Below, piece by piece: positions 54,701 through 64,000 of a DNA stretch of 64,000 nucleotides. Source of the stretch: Pyropia haitanensis. Its lineage: Eukaryota > Rhodophyta > Bangiophyceae > Bangiales > Bangiaceae. The number at the start of each line of letters is the position of its first letter. The first letter of the stretch is position 1. The notes beneath the pieces are model-generated. The model had not been told where the DNA came from, ran no database searches, and worked only from the letters and a program-made list of their open reading frames with translations. The stretch lies in contig SDUX01000007.1 of NCBI GenBank assembly GCA_008729055.1, positions 5,625,009-5,689,008 of the forward strand, in the 5' to 3' direction. The translations under genes were made by a program, and so were the position numbers.

Positions 54701-57400
54701 GTCCTGCGAGCCGATCCATCGCTGACACTTTGTGGCGGGGCTGTGTATCTCCCGTTTGCAAAGCTTTTTTTGCACCGAGGATGGAGCCTGCAAATCAGAC
54801 GGTCCGCGGCCGCTCACGGCCGCAGCTCTCTCCTCCTTGCCAGGATGATTTTTTGACCTGGGGTCCCTCCCGCTTCCGTCCCGAGCTGTCACCAGCCGCC
54901 TTAATGCACGGCCACCCGGCCGTCAACGAGCGCATTTGGCCGGGCTGGGGAGGCGTCCAGTGCCCCCGCCCGCTGCGTCCATTCGACACCAAAGGGGATG
55001 AGTGGACGGGCCAGCGGTGGCGGTCGCAGCGGTTGCCGCCAACGGCCACCGCGGCGCCGTTTCGCCGACCACCAAAGCCGCCACCGCCGGCGCCAAGTGT
55101 GGCGGTCGTCGGCGCCCACCTGTATCATCTTCGCCGCGCCACTGGAAGGCTGCTGCGAGCGAGCGCGGTTTTCGGCGGCGACGGGACACGCGGTCGCTGG
55201 CGGCCGCCACCGCCGCCCGGCCCCGCCTGGCTGACCGACGCCGCCACCGTAACGCACAGCTGGGCGTCGCCGCCGGTCACCGCCGTCGCCTCCTCCCCGC
55301 CAGGCGCTAGTACCGCCCACATCAGCGGCCACCCACAATGCAGGTGTGCTCCCTGGATGGCCCACACTCCGTTGGAAAGAGCTAGAACGTTGGGGGGATA
55401 CCGCGCTCGCCCCCCCCGCGGGCGTCGCTCGCTGCCCACGCACGTGGGCGGTGGAGGGACCGCCCTGCCGGCGTATCTTGGGGGACTTTTCGTTGCCATT
55501 GGCGCTGTCCCAGGCTAGCCCTCCCGAAGCCAGCAGGGCGCCGACGGTCGTCACCGCCGCAGCGCTACCCCCGCCATCCACAGCTGCCCCCTGGCCGCTC
55601 TTCCCGCTCCCTAGCCCACTCGTGCGCGCCACGGCCATAGCCACCCCCACCCGCCTCGTCCCGCTTCCGTACTCGATGATGATGGCCCCCGACGGTGGCA
55701 CCTTCGGCACGCGTGTCCAACGAGATAGTCTCGCCCACGGCAACGACGTCCTGAGTCGTGACGCCACAGCACCGGGCGATGGCTTCCGCAGCGCGCGGCC
55801 GGGTGATGCTGGGGTGGAGGGAGCATAGGGTGACGGACAGAGTGTGGGGGCCTAATACCTCGAGCGCCAATACGCTCCAGTGGTCGGTCGCACCCGTGCC
55901 GTTGCCTGCGGTCCGCGCAACGCACCGTCGGGTTGGGTGTGTTTCCTTTTCTGCTTCCCCATGCCTGCCTCATTCGCTCGTCGGCCGCGCGACAGCAACC
56001 GCAATGGTCGCGACCGCCCCGATGCGCCGCACCCGCCCCGCCCGTCACAGCTGGCGCGCTGGCGTCGTGGCCACTGTGGTGCCTGCGGGCCGACGCCCCC
56101 ACCCGGTCGCGGCAACGGACCAACCACCCCTCAACACACACCCCCCCCCAGCCCCCTTTCCCTCACGGCGTGCCGCGCGGTCCACCACAAACGTCACCGC
56201 CACTGGCAGCAGGAACTATCGAGCCTCCCACCTCCATCGGCCACTAGACCGCACCAGGCGACCGCCCCTGCGCCCCCCCCCCAACGCCCGAGAAGAGCGC
56301 TTGCAGCGCACGAGCCCGGCGGCCGCCAGACGGGGAGGGGGGCGGCGACCTTACCGACGCGCCGCCGCTGCGCGCCGCCGCCGCCGACTTGCCGCCGGCG
56401 GCGCGCCCGACCGCCGCGCCTCCGCCAGCGGTACCGCGGGCGGCCGCCGCCGCACCCCCCACCGTGTCATACCCAACGCCGTCGCCGTTGCCGTCGCCGT
56501 CGCCGTCACCGCCGGCGCCGCCACCCCCGCCGGCGCGGTTGCTGCCGTCGCCGCCGTCACCGCCACCTTCGCCGGCGCCCCCCCCGCCCCCCCCCCGGTG
56601 CGACTGCATGACCGCCCGGTCGCCGCGGGGAACCGCCCGCCCCGACGACCGCCGGACCGGGTGGCGGGGGCACGGCGGCGGCGGCACCTCGGCCGGCACC
56701 CCATCCCCATGGCCGCCGCCAATGCCGCCGCCGCCGCCGCCGCCGCCACCGCCGCCGTCGCCGTTGCCGCTGCTGCTGCTGCCGCTGCTGCTGCGGCTGC
56801 ACGCGCCACCCCCCACGCCGCCCCGACGGCTACTCGGCCGCCGGCTGGCGGTGACCAGCGCCGGCGGAGCGCCGTAGCCGCCGCCGTCCACTTCGTCAAC
56901 GGCGCCCAGAGGGTCAGGCGCCGCAAAGGAGGGGGGCTCCATGCCGCTCACAGCACCAGCAACAGGATTGGGGGCGGCGACGGGAGCGGGAGCCGCCTAA
57001 GAGATGGGACAAGTGGGAAGTGCGGGGGTCGGCAGGCGACGGGGGAGGGCTAGCGCGAGTCGGGCGCAGCGACTGCGCCACAGCCGGGACGGTCAGCGCG
57101 CAGCAGCGGGGGGAGGCGCGCCACCGGCCCGGACGGCTGTCACACGGCCAATCGTGGAGCCGGGGGCAGCGGCGTTGGTCACCCCCGCCGGCGGCCGCCA
57201 CGGCGAGTCCCAAACGCGCAGCTGCGTACAGCCTGGGCGCGCGCCGCCATCTTCCGCGGCGGGGCAGTCGCCTCGCGGGGACGGCGCGGGGTGGCGGTTG
57301 CGGCAGCTCCCTCCCTCCCCCCCCCCCCCCCCCCCTCTCCTGCTCTGATCCCAGCCGTCTCCGCCCGCCGCCCAGCCCGTCACGCCACCGCGCCGCCGCC
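51800..57400. other. long accessory region, no firm gene
   Basis: Moderate G+C with many short frames. The best candidates are two. A minus-strand stretch at 55690-55870 reads LGPHTLSVTLCSLHPSITRP, then CCGVTTQDVVAVGETISLDT. An alternative frame beyond it reads VPPSGAIIIEYGSG. These have ordinary protein composition but no family I know. The sequence around 53.46-53.52 kb is A-rich (AAAAAAAAGAAGTTTAG). The region may contain decayed mobile DNA. Confidence 0.35.
56244..56942 (-). CDS. Possible Gly/Ser-rich protein, unrecognised
   Basis: From the ATG at 56942 the product opens MEPPSFAAPDPLGAVDEVDG, then PPALVTASRRPSSRRGG, followed by Gly-, Ser- and Asp-rich sequence. The end RRARALQALFSGVGGG may read into an intron. 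Only the first ~45 residues look specific. A second ATG-led frame at 57674 (plus, MHTPIDWRRKYTQMRDERDP) also looks protein-like but is unsupported. Confidence 0.25.
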   Translation of the reverse strand: MEPPSFAAPDPLGAVDEVDGGGYGAPPALVTASRRPSSRRGGVGGGACSRSSSGSSSSGNGDGGGGGGGGGGGIGGGHGDGVPAEVPPPPCPRHPVRRSSGRAVPRGDRAVMQSHRGGGGGGAGEGGGDGGDGSNRAGGGGGAGGDGDGDGNGDGVGYDTVGGAAAAARGTAGGGAAVGRAAGGKSAAAARSGGASVRSPPPSPSGGRRARALQALFSGVGGGAQGRSPGAV

Positions 57401-58204
57401 CCTCCCACCCACCCCTTGCGCGCCGCCCCGTTCCCCCTCCCCTAGCTAGATCATGGCGTGCAACCAGGGGCGGCCGCCGCAGAGAGAGGGAGACGGTGGG
57501 CGAGGGGGGCGGGGAGCAAGCAGCACACTGCGGGCGCGGCTGACGCCGCCACCAGCGCCACGCAATCGCTCCCCTTGGCGGGGTCACCCGCGACGCGAAT
57601 CCTGCATCCATGAACCGATCCGGATCTGGCCGGCGCTTGACCTCTGTCGTTCTTGTTGGCGGTCAACAGCCGGATGCATACCCCCATCGACTGGCGGCGC
57701 AAGTACACACAAATGCGCGACGAGCGAGACCCCGCGGCAACAGCGGCCGCACCACGACCGCCGACGGCAGACCCGCTCGGCCACGGCAGCGTCACGCGTG
57801 GCGCGCTGCGGCGCGCGCAGCGTGGTCGCGCTCACGCCGCCGCCGCCCCAACGCCGCCACGCACCGCCCCGTCGTTGACCCCGCGGCCGGCCCTCCCGTG
57901 CGTCGGGGGTGTCAATCGATGGCCCCACCCCCCCCCCCCCACCTCTGCCCCTCAACCCCTTCCCGTCCACTGGTATTGGCCTTCTTTCTCCCGAGCATGC
58001 TGCCCGTGGGCGCCTCCCCTCCTCTTCCCGCGCCTATTACACCCGCGTGTGTAGGCGGCGGGTGACGTGGTCCCCCCTCCGCGGCTTGCGGCGTGCCCTG
58101 CCGCCCCTCACACACACCGCCCGACGCCACGCGCGTGGCCACCGCGTCGGCCGCCACTCCTCTCTCTTCCCCCCCGCGCTTCTCGGCCGGCCGACCTCCT
58201 GGCC

Positions 58205-58245
58205 GGCCCGACGCTCCGGCCGGCCGGCCGGCCGGCCGGCCGGTC
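58205..58245. repeat. (CCGG)n tract
   Basis: About eight alternating CCGG units (CGGCCGGCCGGCCGGCCGG), perfectly self-complementary throughout and able to form a hairpin. Confidence 0.75.
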
Positions 58246-58249
58246 GCCC

Positions 58250-59530
58250 GGCGGCGCGCCCTTGGTGCACCCCACAGAGATGACGGCTGCCGCAGCTCTC
58301 CGCCCCGCGAGCCCGTCACACCTCCTCCGCCTTCCCCACCGTCCGTACGTCGTCGTCGACGGCGGGTGCGTGTGAAGGGGGGGGGGGGAGGGGAGGAACC
58401 CTGCTGGCCACCACTGCGGGGTCGTTACGCCGGCGTGGGCGTGCCCCCTGCTCGCTGCCGCTGCTGCTGCTGCCGCCGCCTGTTTTGTGTGTGTGGGAGG
58501 GGGGGCGCCCACGCGGGACGTGTCAGTTGACCATTGTCAAGGTACGGATGATGTCGGTGCCCGCGCTGTGCGGCGGTCGCGTGCCGGCGTGTGGGCAGCA
58601 GACGGCGTCGGGGGCGCGGGGGGGGGAAAGGTGGAGGGGGTGTGGAAGCGCCGTGCCGCGCGGGTGCGCCGCCCTTCCTCGGCCCCCCCCCCCCCGCCCC
58701 GTCCGCATGGCCCTGCTGCGGCTGTCGTCCTGGTGCTGCTGGCGGAACAACGTTTTTTGTGTGGGGGGGAGGGCGACGGACGCGGTGGTGGCGGGGCGGG
58801 CTCACGTGGGCGGCGCCCGGCCACCCGACGCGACGATGGCGCGTGGCACGCCCGGCGGGTCGGCGGGCACCACCACCGCGCGCCTCCGCGCGCCGCCGCC
58901 GCCGCTGCCGTAGCGGGCGGGCGGTCCCCGCGCGGCGGGTGGTGTGGCCTCCCCCCCTCGGGCTCTGGTGGGCGCCCGCCGAGAGTATGGCCCGCCCCGC
59001 TCCCACCCCACGCGGCCACACCGTGCCCGCCGTCCCCCAGCCGCCGCCTCTTCCCCTCCCCCCATGGGTGCCCACCACGCGGGGCGCACCGGCCGGGTGT
59101 GGTGTAGGCCGGTGGCGGTCACGGCGGCTGCCCTGCCATGATGCTTGCTGGCCTGCCGTATCACCGCGCGTCGTGGTGGCCGGTTGGCGGCCCTGCGCGG
59201 TGCGGGGTGGGTGCGGGATGGGACGGCGGCTGCGGGGGAGGGGGGCCCCCACTGCCTTCCCCCCCACCCCCCTTCCAGCCGTCCTCCGCCGCCCCTCGCC
59301 CTGCCCCTGCTCGTCATGCGGCTGCACTGCGACTCTCCACTCTGGTCCACCACGACACGCCTGCCCGCGGCGGGGGTGGGAGCCGACGGCCCGCGGCGGC
59401 GGGGATGGGGGGCGGGGGAAAGGGTCAAAACGGGGAGCGGCGCGCTGGGTGGGGGACCCGGCCGCCCCTCCTCTCCCGCAGCCGAGGGGAGTGCGGAGCG
59501 CCGTCGAGCGGCCGCCGCTTAGGTCTACTG
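58250..59530. other. G+C-rich spacer, no supportable gene
   Basis: Overlapping open frames on both strands are compositional. A very long minus-strand frame covering 58.4-61.1 kb is the shadow of the repeat-coding gene on the plus strand. A polypyrimidine leader for that gene begins near 59530. Confidence 0.45.
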
Positions 59531-59650
59531 CGCCCCTGTCCTCCCTCCCCTCCCCCCCCCCCCGCCTTTCTCGTGCGCTTCTTCCCTCCTCGTCTCCTAC
59601 CCTACCCCACCGTCCATCTCTAGACCCCCCCTCCCCCCCAACCCACCTCG
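59530..59650 (+). promoter_or_regulatory. pyrimidine-rich leader of the secreted repeat protein
   Basis: CCTGTCCTCCCTCCCCTCCC, CGCTTCTTCCCTCCTCGTCT and CCACCGTCCATCTCTAGACC form an almost pure C/T tract about 60-180 bases before the ATG at 59712. Confidence 0.4.
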
Positions 59651-59711
59651 CACTGCGCGCGTGCGCCGGCGTTGGTTGCTTGCCCGCCTGGGCGCCGTCG
59701 ACCGCGGCGCC

Positions 59712-62083
59712 ATGGCGGTCAAGGCCGCGATAGTGGCCGCTCTGGCGGTGGCCGCGTTGGCCGCGGCGGTCGCGTCGGCGGCGCCGACGGCGGACACCCC
59801 CCCGCGTCCGCGGCGGCCGCGGCGGCGGCGGTGGAGGCGGCGGCGGCGGGTGCGGCTGCTCCTGACGGCGCCGCCGCGCCCGTGTCGAACAAACAGTTTG
59901 ACTATGACTACGGGCGGTACGGGTATGGCTACAGCCCCAACTACCACCACACCCGCTACGAGCCGACGCACGCGAACGCGAAGCACGGGCCGCAGACGGG
60001 GTATGGCGGGTATGGCGGGTATGGGGGGTACGGGGGCGGCGGCTACGTGGCGCATGGGCAGGAGTATGGGTACGGGGGGGGGCGCACGACGTACGGAGGA
60101 CAGCCGACGTACGTGGGGCAATCGGCGTACGGGAGCCCGCCGTCGTACGGGGGACAGCCGACGTATGGGAGCCAGCCGTCGTACGGGGGACAGCCGACGT
60201 ATGGGAGCCAGCCATCGTACGGGGGACAGCCGACGTATGGGAGCCAGCCGTCGTACGGGGGGCAGCCGACGTATGGGAGCCAGCCGTCGTATGGTGGGCA
60301 GCCAACCTACGGGGGGGGGTACCGCGCGCCGCCGGCGGCGCCCGACCAGCAGCCGGCGCCGGCGGAGGAGCCGGCACCGGCGGCGCCCGCCGCCGACGCG
60401 CCGGCGTCTGAGGACGCGCCGGCGCCCGCACCGGACGCGCCCGTGACCGACACGTACGACGCGCCGGCGGCGCCGGCGGTGGAGGCACCGGCGCCGGCGG
60501 CGCCGGCGCCCGCCCCCGAGGCGGCAGCCGACGTGGCCGACCCGGCGCCGGCGGCGCCGGCGGCGGAGGAGCCGGCGGCGCCGGCGCCCGCGACGGACAC
60601 GTATGGCGCGCCGCCGGCGCCGGCAGTGGAGGCGCCAGCGCCGGCGCCGGCGGCGCCCGCCCCCGAGGCGCCAGCGCCCGCCCCCGAGGCGCCAGCGCCC
60701 GCCGCCGAGGCGCCGGAGCCAAACACCTATGGCGCGCCCGCGGCGCCGGCCGCGGAGGCGCCCGCCCCTGAGGCGCCGGCGGCGCCCGCCCCTGAGGCGC
60801 CAGCGCCCGCCCCCGAGGCGCCAGCGCCTGCCGCCGAGGCGCCCGAGCCCAACACCGACGGCGCTCCCGCGGCACCGGCTCCGGAGGAGCCGGCCCCGGA
60901 GGCGCCCGCTCCCGACGCGCCGGCGGCGCCCGCTCCCGACGCGCCGGCGCCGGCGGCGCCCGCTCCCGACGCACCGGCGCCGGTGGCGCCCGCGCCCGAG
61001 GCGCCGGCGCCGGCGCCGGCGGTGCCCGCCCCCGAGGCGCCCGTGCCCGACACCTACGGCGCGCCGCCGCCATCGGCGCCGGTGGCGCCCGCTCCCGACG
61101 CGCCCGTGTACGGGCCCGCCCCCGCGCCGGGCGAGCCCGCGCGGGAGCAGCCCTACTACGCCCCCGCGCCCGGCCCGTACGGCTATGGCCCGCCGCCCGA
61201 CACGTACGCGCCCGCGCCGATCGACCCGGCCTTTGGCGGCGGCGACGGCTACTATGGGCACATCATCAAGGACCCGCACGTGCAGGCGTTTGACGGGTCC
61301 CCCGAGTACGACTTCCAGGGCAAGCCCAAGCGCACGTACGCGCTGCTCGCGGACGCGTCGATCCACGTGAATGCGCGGTTCAAGGCGGGTCCCCGGCGGG
61401 GCAGCTCCTTCCTCGGCACCATCGCCGTCCTTGGCGCGGCGGGCGACCGCATCGCGGCGGTCGAGTGTGGCTACTCGTGCCTGGACGTGACGGTCAATGG
61501 GGAGCCCCTATCGGCCGACCACGCGGCGGGGGGCGTCACGCTCGCCGCGTCGGGCCTGCACGTGTCGTTGACCGACGACGGCTTCTCGCCGACCGCGACC
61601 ATCCGCCACGGCACGTACACGCTGTCGGTAGTGTCGCCGCCGCAGGACCTGCTGTGGAAGGCGGGCGCGGAGGACGCGCCACACGTGGACCTGGCTGTCC
61701 GCCTGCGCGCGCCGCCGGTCGCGCCTCACGGCGTCCTCGGCCGGTCGGCGGCGCACCTGGTGCCGGCGGTGGCCGCCGACGGCGGGGCGGACCTCCGCGC
61801 CGCCGCGTCGCGGGTAGCGACCGAGGGCCGCCGCCGGGACTTTCGCACGCGCGGCCTGTGGGCGCCCGCGTTCCGCTTCCAGCGCTTCTTCCCGGGCGAG
61901 ACCGCCGCCGCGGCGGGGCGGGCGGTGGTGGCCGCCTCGCGCGCCGCGGCGGCCGCGGCGGCCAAGGCGGCGCCGGCAGGCCGCGCCGGCGGCCGCCGGT
62001 CGCTGCTGGTCGTGGACGATGACGCGGAGGCGGCCGCGCCGTTGGCGGTCGCGTCGATGCGCTCGTCGTCGCGGCGCATGTGA
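59712..62083 (+). CDS. Secreted Tyr/Gly- and Pro/Ala-repeat protein with VWD-like segment
   Basis: Probable extracellular-matrix or adhesive protein. The N-terminus MAVKAAIVAALAVAALAAAV followed by ASAA is a signal peptide. A run of seven Cs at 59799-59805 must gain one base to join it to the main frame. Then follow a Tyr-rich block (FDYDYGRYGYGYSPNYHH), (YGG)n, and four copies of SYGGQPTYGSQP plus variants (about 60090-60320). A long Pro/Ala/Glu region comes next (APAPEAPAPAPEAPAP type, about 60330-61150, punctuated by PDTYGAP, EPNTYGAP and EPNTDGAP). The C-terminal domain begins KDPHVQAFDGSPEYDFQGKP and continues RTYALLADASIHVNARF, like the start of von Willebrand D domains. The usual Cys after FQG is missing; two Cys occur in ECGYSCLDV. 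Stop at 62081. Confidence 0.72.
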
Positions 62084-62758
62084 GGCGGGCGGGCGGAGGG
62101 GCAGCGGCGGCGCTTCCCCCCGCGGCCTTCTCAGGGACTCTGATTAAGCAAGCGAGCCGTGGGTGCGCGTGAAATGATATGTGCATGCGCAAGAAGGGGG
62201 GGTGGAGGGGTGGGGGGGGGAAGGAAGGAGGCCGCGCGTCGCCGTGCCGTGTATAATGGGTGGGCGTGTGGGTGGCGGGCGGCGCGAGTGGCCCCGCCGC
62301 GGCAGCGACGGCGGGGAAGGGCAAGCCGCGCATGAAGGACAAAACAACAAGGAAAAAACAAGCAGGGTTGTCGTTGAACGGCGAGGGCGGAGAACCTTTC
62401 GGCTGGTGGGACAGGCCTCTTCCCACCCCCCGATGTGCCCCGTCACGATGCTGACCGTGGCAGCCGCCGCTGCGCGGGGCAACGGGCACGCTCGCCGCGG
62501 CGGCCGCCCGCGCCGCTCGCGCGGCCCCCCAGCCCCCATCGACCCGACAAACGTGTCGTTACACACGTGCGGTGCTTGGACCAATCTGGTGGCTCCCTGC
62601 TCGTGCGTCGTGTCCGAGACACGCCGACAGTTGCAGCATCGGCCACCGATGCACACACCCTGCGCATCGCCAATGCCTCCTCGGGTGGATACCTCCACGC
62701 CGACGCCGACGCCAACGTCCCCCCCCCCCCCACCTCCCCCCGCCCTCCCGCCTCAAGC
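62084..62758. other. intergenic region
   Basis: The 3' flank of the repeat-protein gene and 5' flank of the next gene. A TATA-like TGTATAATGGG lies at about 62250-62260, and a pyrimidine-rich stretch of Cs and CCTCCC units at about 62715-62755. No gene is seen. Confidence 0.4.
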
Positions 62759-64000
62759 ATGGTCGTTCTTCGACGTCCCTCCATCCTCGTCGTCCTCTCC
62801 GTCGGCGCCCTTGCCGCCGCGGTGGCGGCCGTCCTCTGGCGCCCCCCCCCGCCCTTCCCCTACGCCGCGACGGCTTTCCCCCCCCCCCCCCCGGCGCGGC
62901 CACCGCCACGACGCTCACCGCCGACCGCCGGGCGTTTGCCAACCCCTTCCCCACCTTCCCCGGCCTCCCCCGCCCGCGGCGGTTCCTCACCCTCCTCACC
63001 ACCCGCGCCTGGTACGCCGCCGCCGCCCGCTCCGCCGGCGTCGGCCCCGCCGCCGCCGCCGCCGCCGCCGCCGTCGCCGCCGCCGTACCAGTCCGGCAAC
63101 TAACGCGGGCGGGGCTGGCGCCGCCGCCGCCCGGCGTCGGGCGTATGACCTGGCTCGGCCACGGGTCGCTGCTGCTGCAGGCGGGGGGGGCGGCCGTGCT
63201 CGTCGACCCGGTGCTCGGGCGGACGGTCGGGCCGGGCTGGGCGCCCGCGCCGGCGCGGCTGCAGGGGCTCCCGTTTGAGGGGGGCGCGGAGGGGCTGGCG
63301 GCGGCGCTCGCGGCCGCGGCCGCGGGGCCCGTCACGGTCGCGATTACGCACGGGCACCACGACCACGCGGACGCTGGGAGCGTCGCGGCGCTCGCGGCGG
63401 CGCTGCCCGACGCGCGGTGGGTGGTGCCGCTCGGCCTGGGCGCCTGGCTCCGCCGCACCGCGCCGGGCATTCCGGCCGCGGCGGTCACCGAGGTAGCCTG
63501 GTGGTCGTCTGTGCCGCTGGCCGCGGCGGCGGCGGCGGCGCCACCACCGCCGCCCGCTGCAGGGGCGGCGGATGGGAGCGTGCGGCCCCCCCCGCCCCCC
63601 CCCACCCCCCCCGCCTGACGTTTGTCCCCGCCCAGCACTGGTCCCGCCGCTCCTTCACCGACGTGTGCCACTCCCTCTGGGGCGGCTACGTCCTCTCCGC
63701 CCCCGACCGCGTCACCCTCTACGCCGTTGGCGACAGCGGCGACTGCCCCGTGTGGGCGGAAGTCGCCGCGGCGGTCGGCCCCATCCACGGCGTCGCGGTG
63801 CCGATTGGCGCCACCCACCCGCGCCACCTGATGCGGGCGCAGCACATGGACGCGGCGGAGGCGGTGCGCCTCGCGGCGGCGGTGGGCGCCAAGGTGGGCG
63901 TCGCCGTCCACTGGGGGACGTTTGTGCTGACGACGGAGGGGGTGCTCGATCCGCTCGCCGCGCTCGCCGCGGCCAACGCGCGGGAGCCGGGGGGGGGGGT
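62759..64000 (+). CDS. NAPEPLD: NAPE-PLD-type metallo-beta-lactamase phospholipase (3' partial)
   Basis: Zinc hydrolase that releases N-acylethanolamines from N-acyl phosphatidylethanolamines. The N-terminus MVVLRRPSILVVLSVGALAA plus AVAAVLW is a membrane anchor or signal. After C runs at 62876-62893 the frame moves by one: FANPFPTFPGLPRPRRFLTL, MTWLGHGSLLLQAGGAAVLV followed by DPVLG, and the metal motif ITHGHHDHADAGSV (HxHxDH). WVVPLGLGAWLRR and VAWWSS follow. C runs at 63585-63612 move it again, to FVPAQHWSRRSFTDVCHSLW, YAVGDSGDC, VPIGATHPRHLMRAQHM and AVHWGTFVLTTEG. The order and wording match NAPE-PLD closely. The gene runs off the window; length to this point fits about 85-90% of the family. 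Metal ligands visible: HGHHDH, the His of QHW region, Asp of GDSGD and His of VHWGT. Confidence 0.82.

Noticed and set aside
54730..55767. Overlapping 260-290-codon frames on both strands
   Set aside because: Neither shows a domain or consistent coding character; only a short stretch at 55.69-55.87 kb looks protein-like, and it is mentioned as unassigned.
58425..61073. 882-codon minus-strand frame opposite the secreted repeat protein
   Set aside because: Its Ala/Arg/Pro composition is the reverse shadow of the GCGCCGG repeats on the plus strand, which carries a signal peptide, Tyr repeats and a C-terminal domain.

Overview
This is a very G+C-rich nuclear window of a eukaryote, dense in long G, C, GCC and GCG runs. 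Its genes have no or few, short, GT-AG introns. Gene content is eukaryotic: a nucleoporin, a DDX51-type helicase, TMEM18, a mitochondrial rhomboid, a PHO80-type cyclin, an NCKX-like exchanger and a PIF/Harbinger transposon. The extreme composition, near absence of introns and pyrimidine-rich leaders before start codons suggest a bangiophyte red alga (Porphyra/Pyropia type). That placement is inference; no ribosomal or organellar marker is present to prove it.

Layout: 1-3.6 kb carries the 3' part of a Nup96/Nup98-96 gene. An unrecognised low-complexity gene follows (3.9-6.5 kb), then a bZIP gene on the minus strand (6.65-8.2 kb). 8.9-11.8 kb is a less G+C-rich island of inverted repeats with transposon debris and a Myb/SANT-like fragment. 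11.9-18.9 kb holds an unknown gene, a mitochondrial 3-hydroxyacyl-CoA dehydrogenase, a PARL-like rhomboid (minus) and a Sec14/CRAL-TRIO protein (plus). 19-21.1 kb is repeat-rich with one doubtful gene. 21.5-23.5 kb is a divergent NCKX-like exchanger (minus), and 25.1-26.8 kb a GRAM-domain gene. TMEM18 (minus) and DDX51/Dbp6 (plus) sit head to head at 27.2-31.3 kb.

31.86-33.23 kb is a discrete terminal-inverted-repeat element. 33.6-37.6 kb is a large RS-rich protein gene. 39-58 kb is a compositionally calmer, gene-poor accessory region. It holds a 60-residue Cys-rich protein, an apparently intact PIF/Harbinger element (three-exon DDE transposase plus a Myb/SANT-like partner in convergent orientation) and the cyclin. 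The window closes with a secreted Tyr/Gly- and Pro/Ala-repeat protein with a VWD-like segment (59.7-62.1 kb) and a 3'-truncated NAPE-PLD-type metallo-beta-lactamase gene.

Many genes keep their homology only if the reading frame is moved across a long G or C run, nearly always by the equivalent of one missing base. I read this as under-called homopolymers in the assembly rather than as biology, and I give whole-gene spans with the frame breaks stated. The genes are mostly unrelated housekeeping functions; the only clear functional partnership is between the transposase and its Myb-like neighbour.
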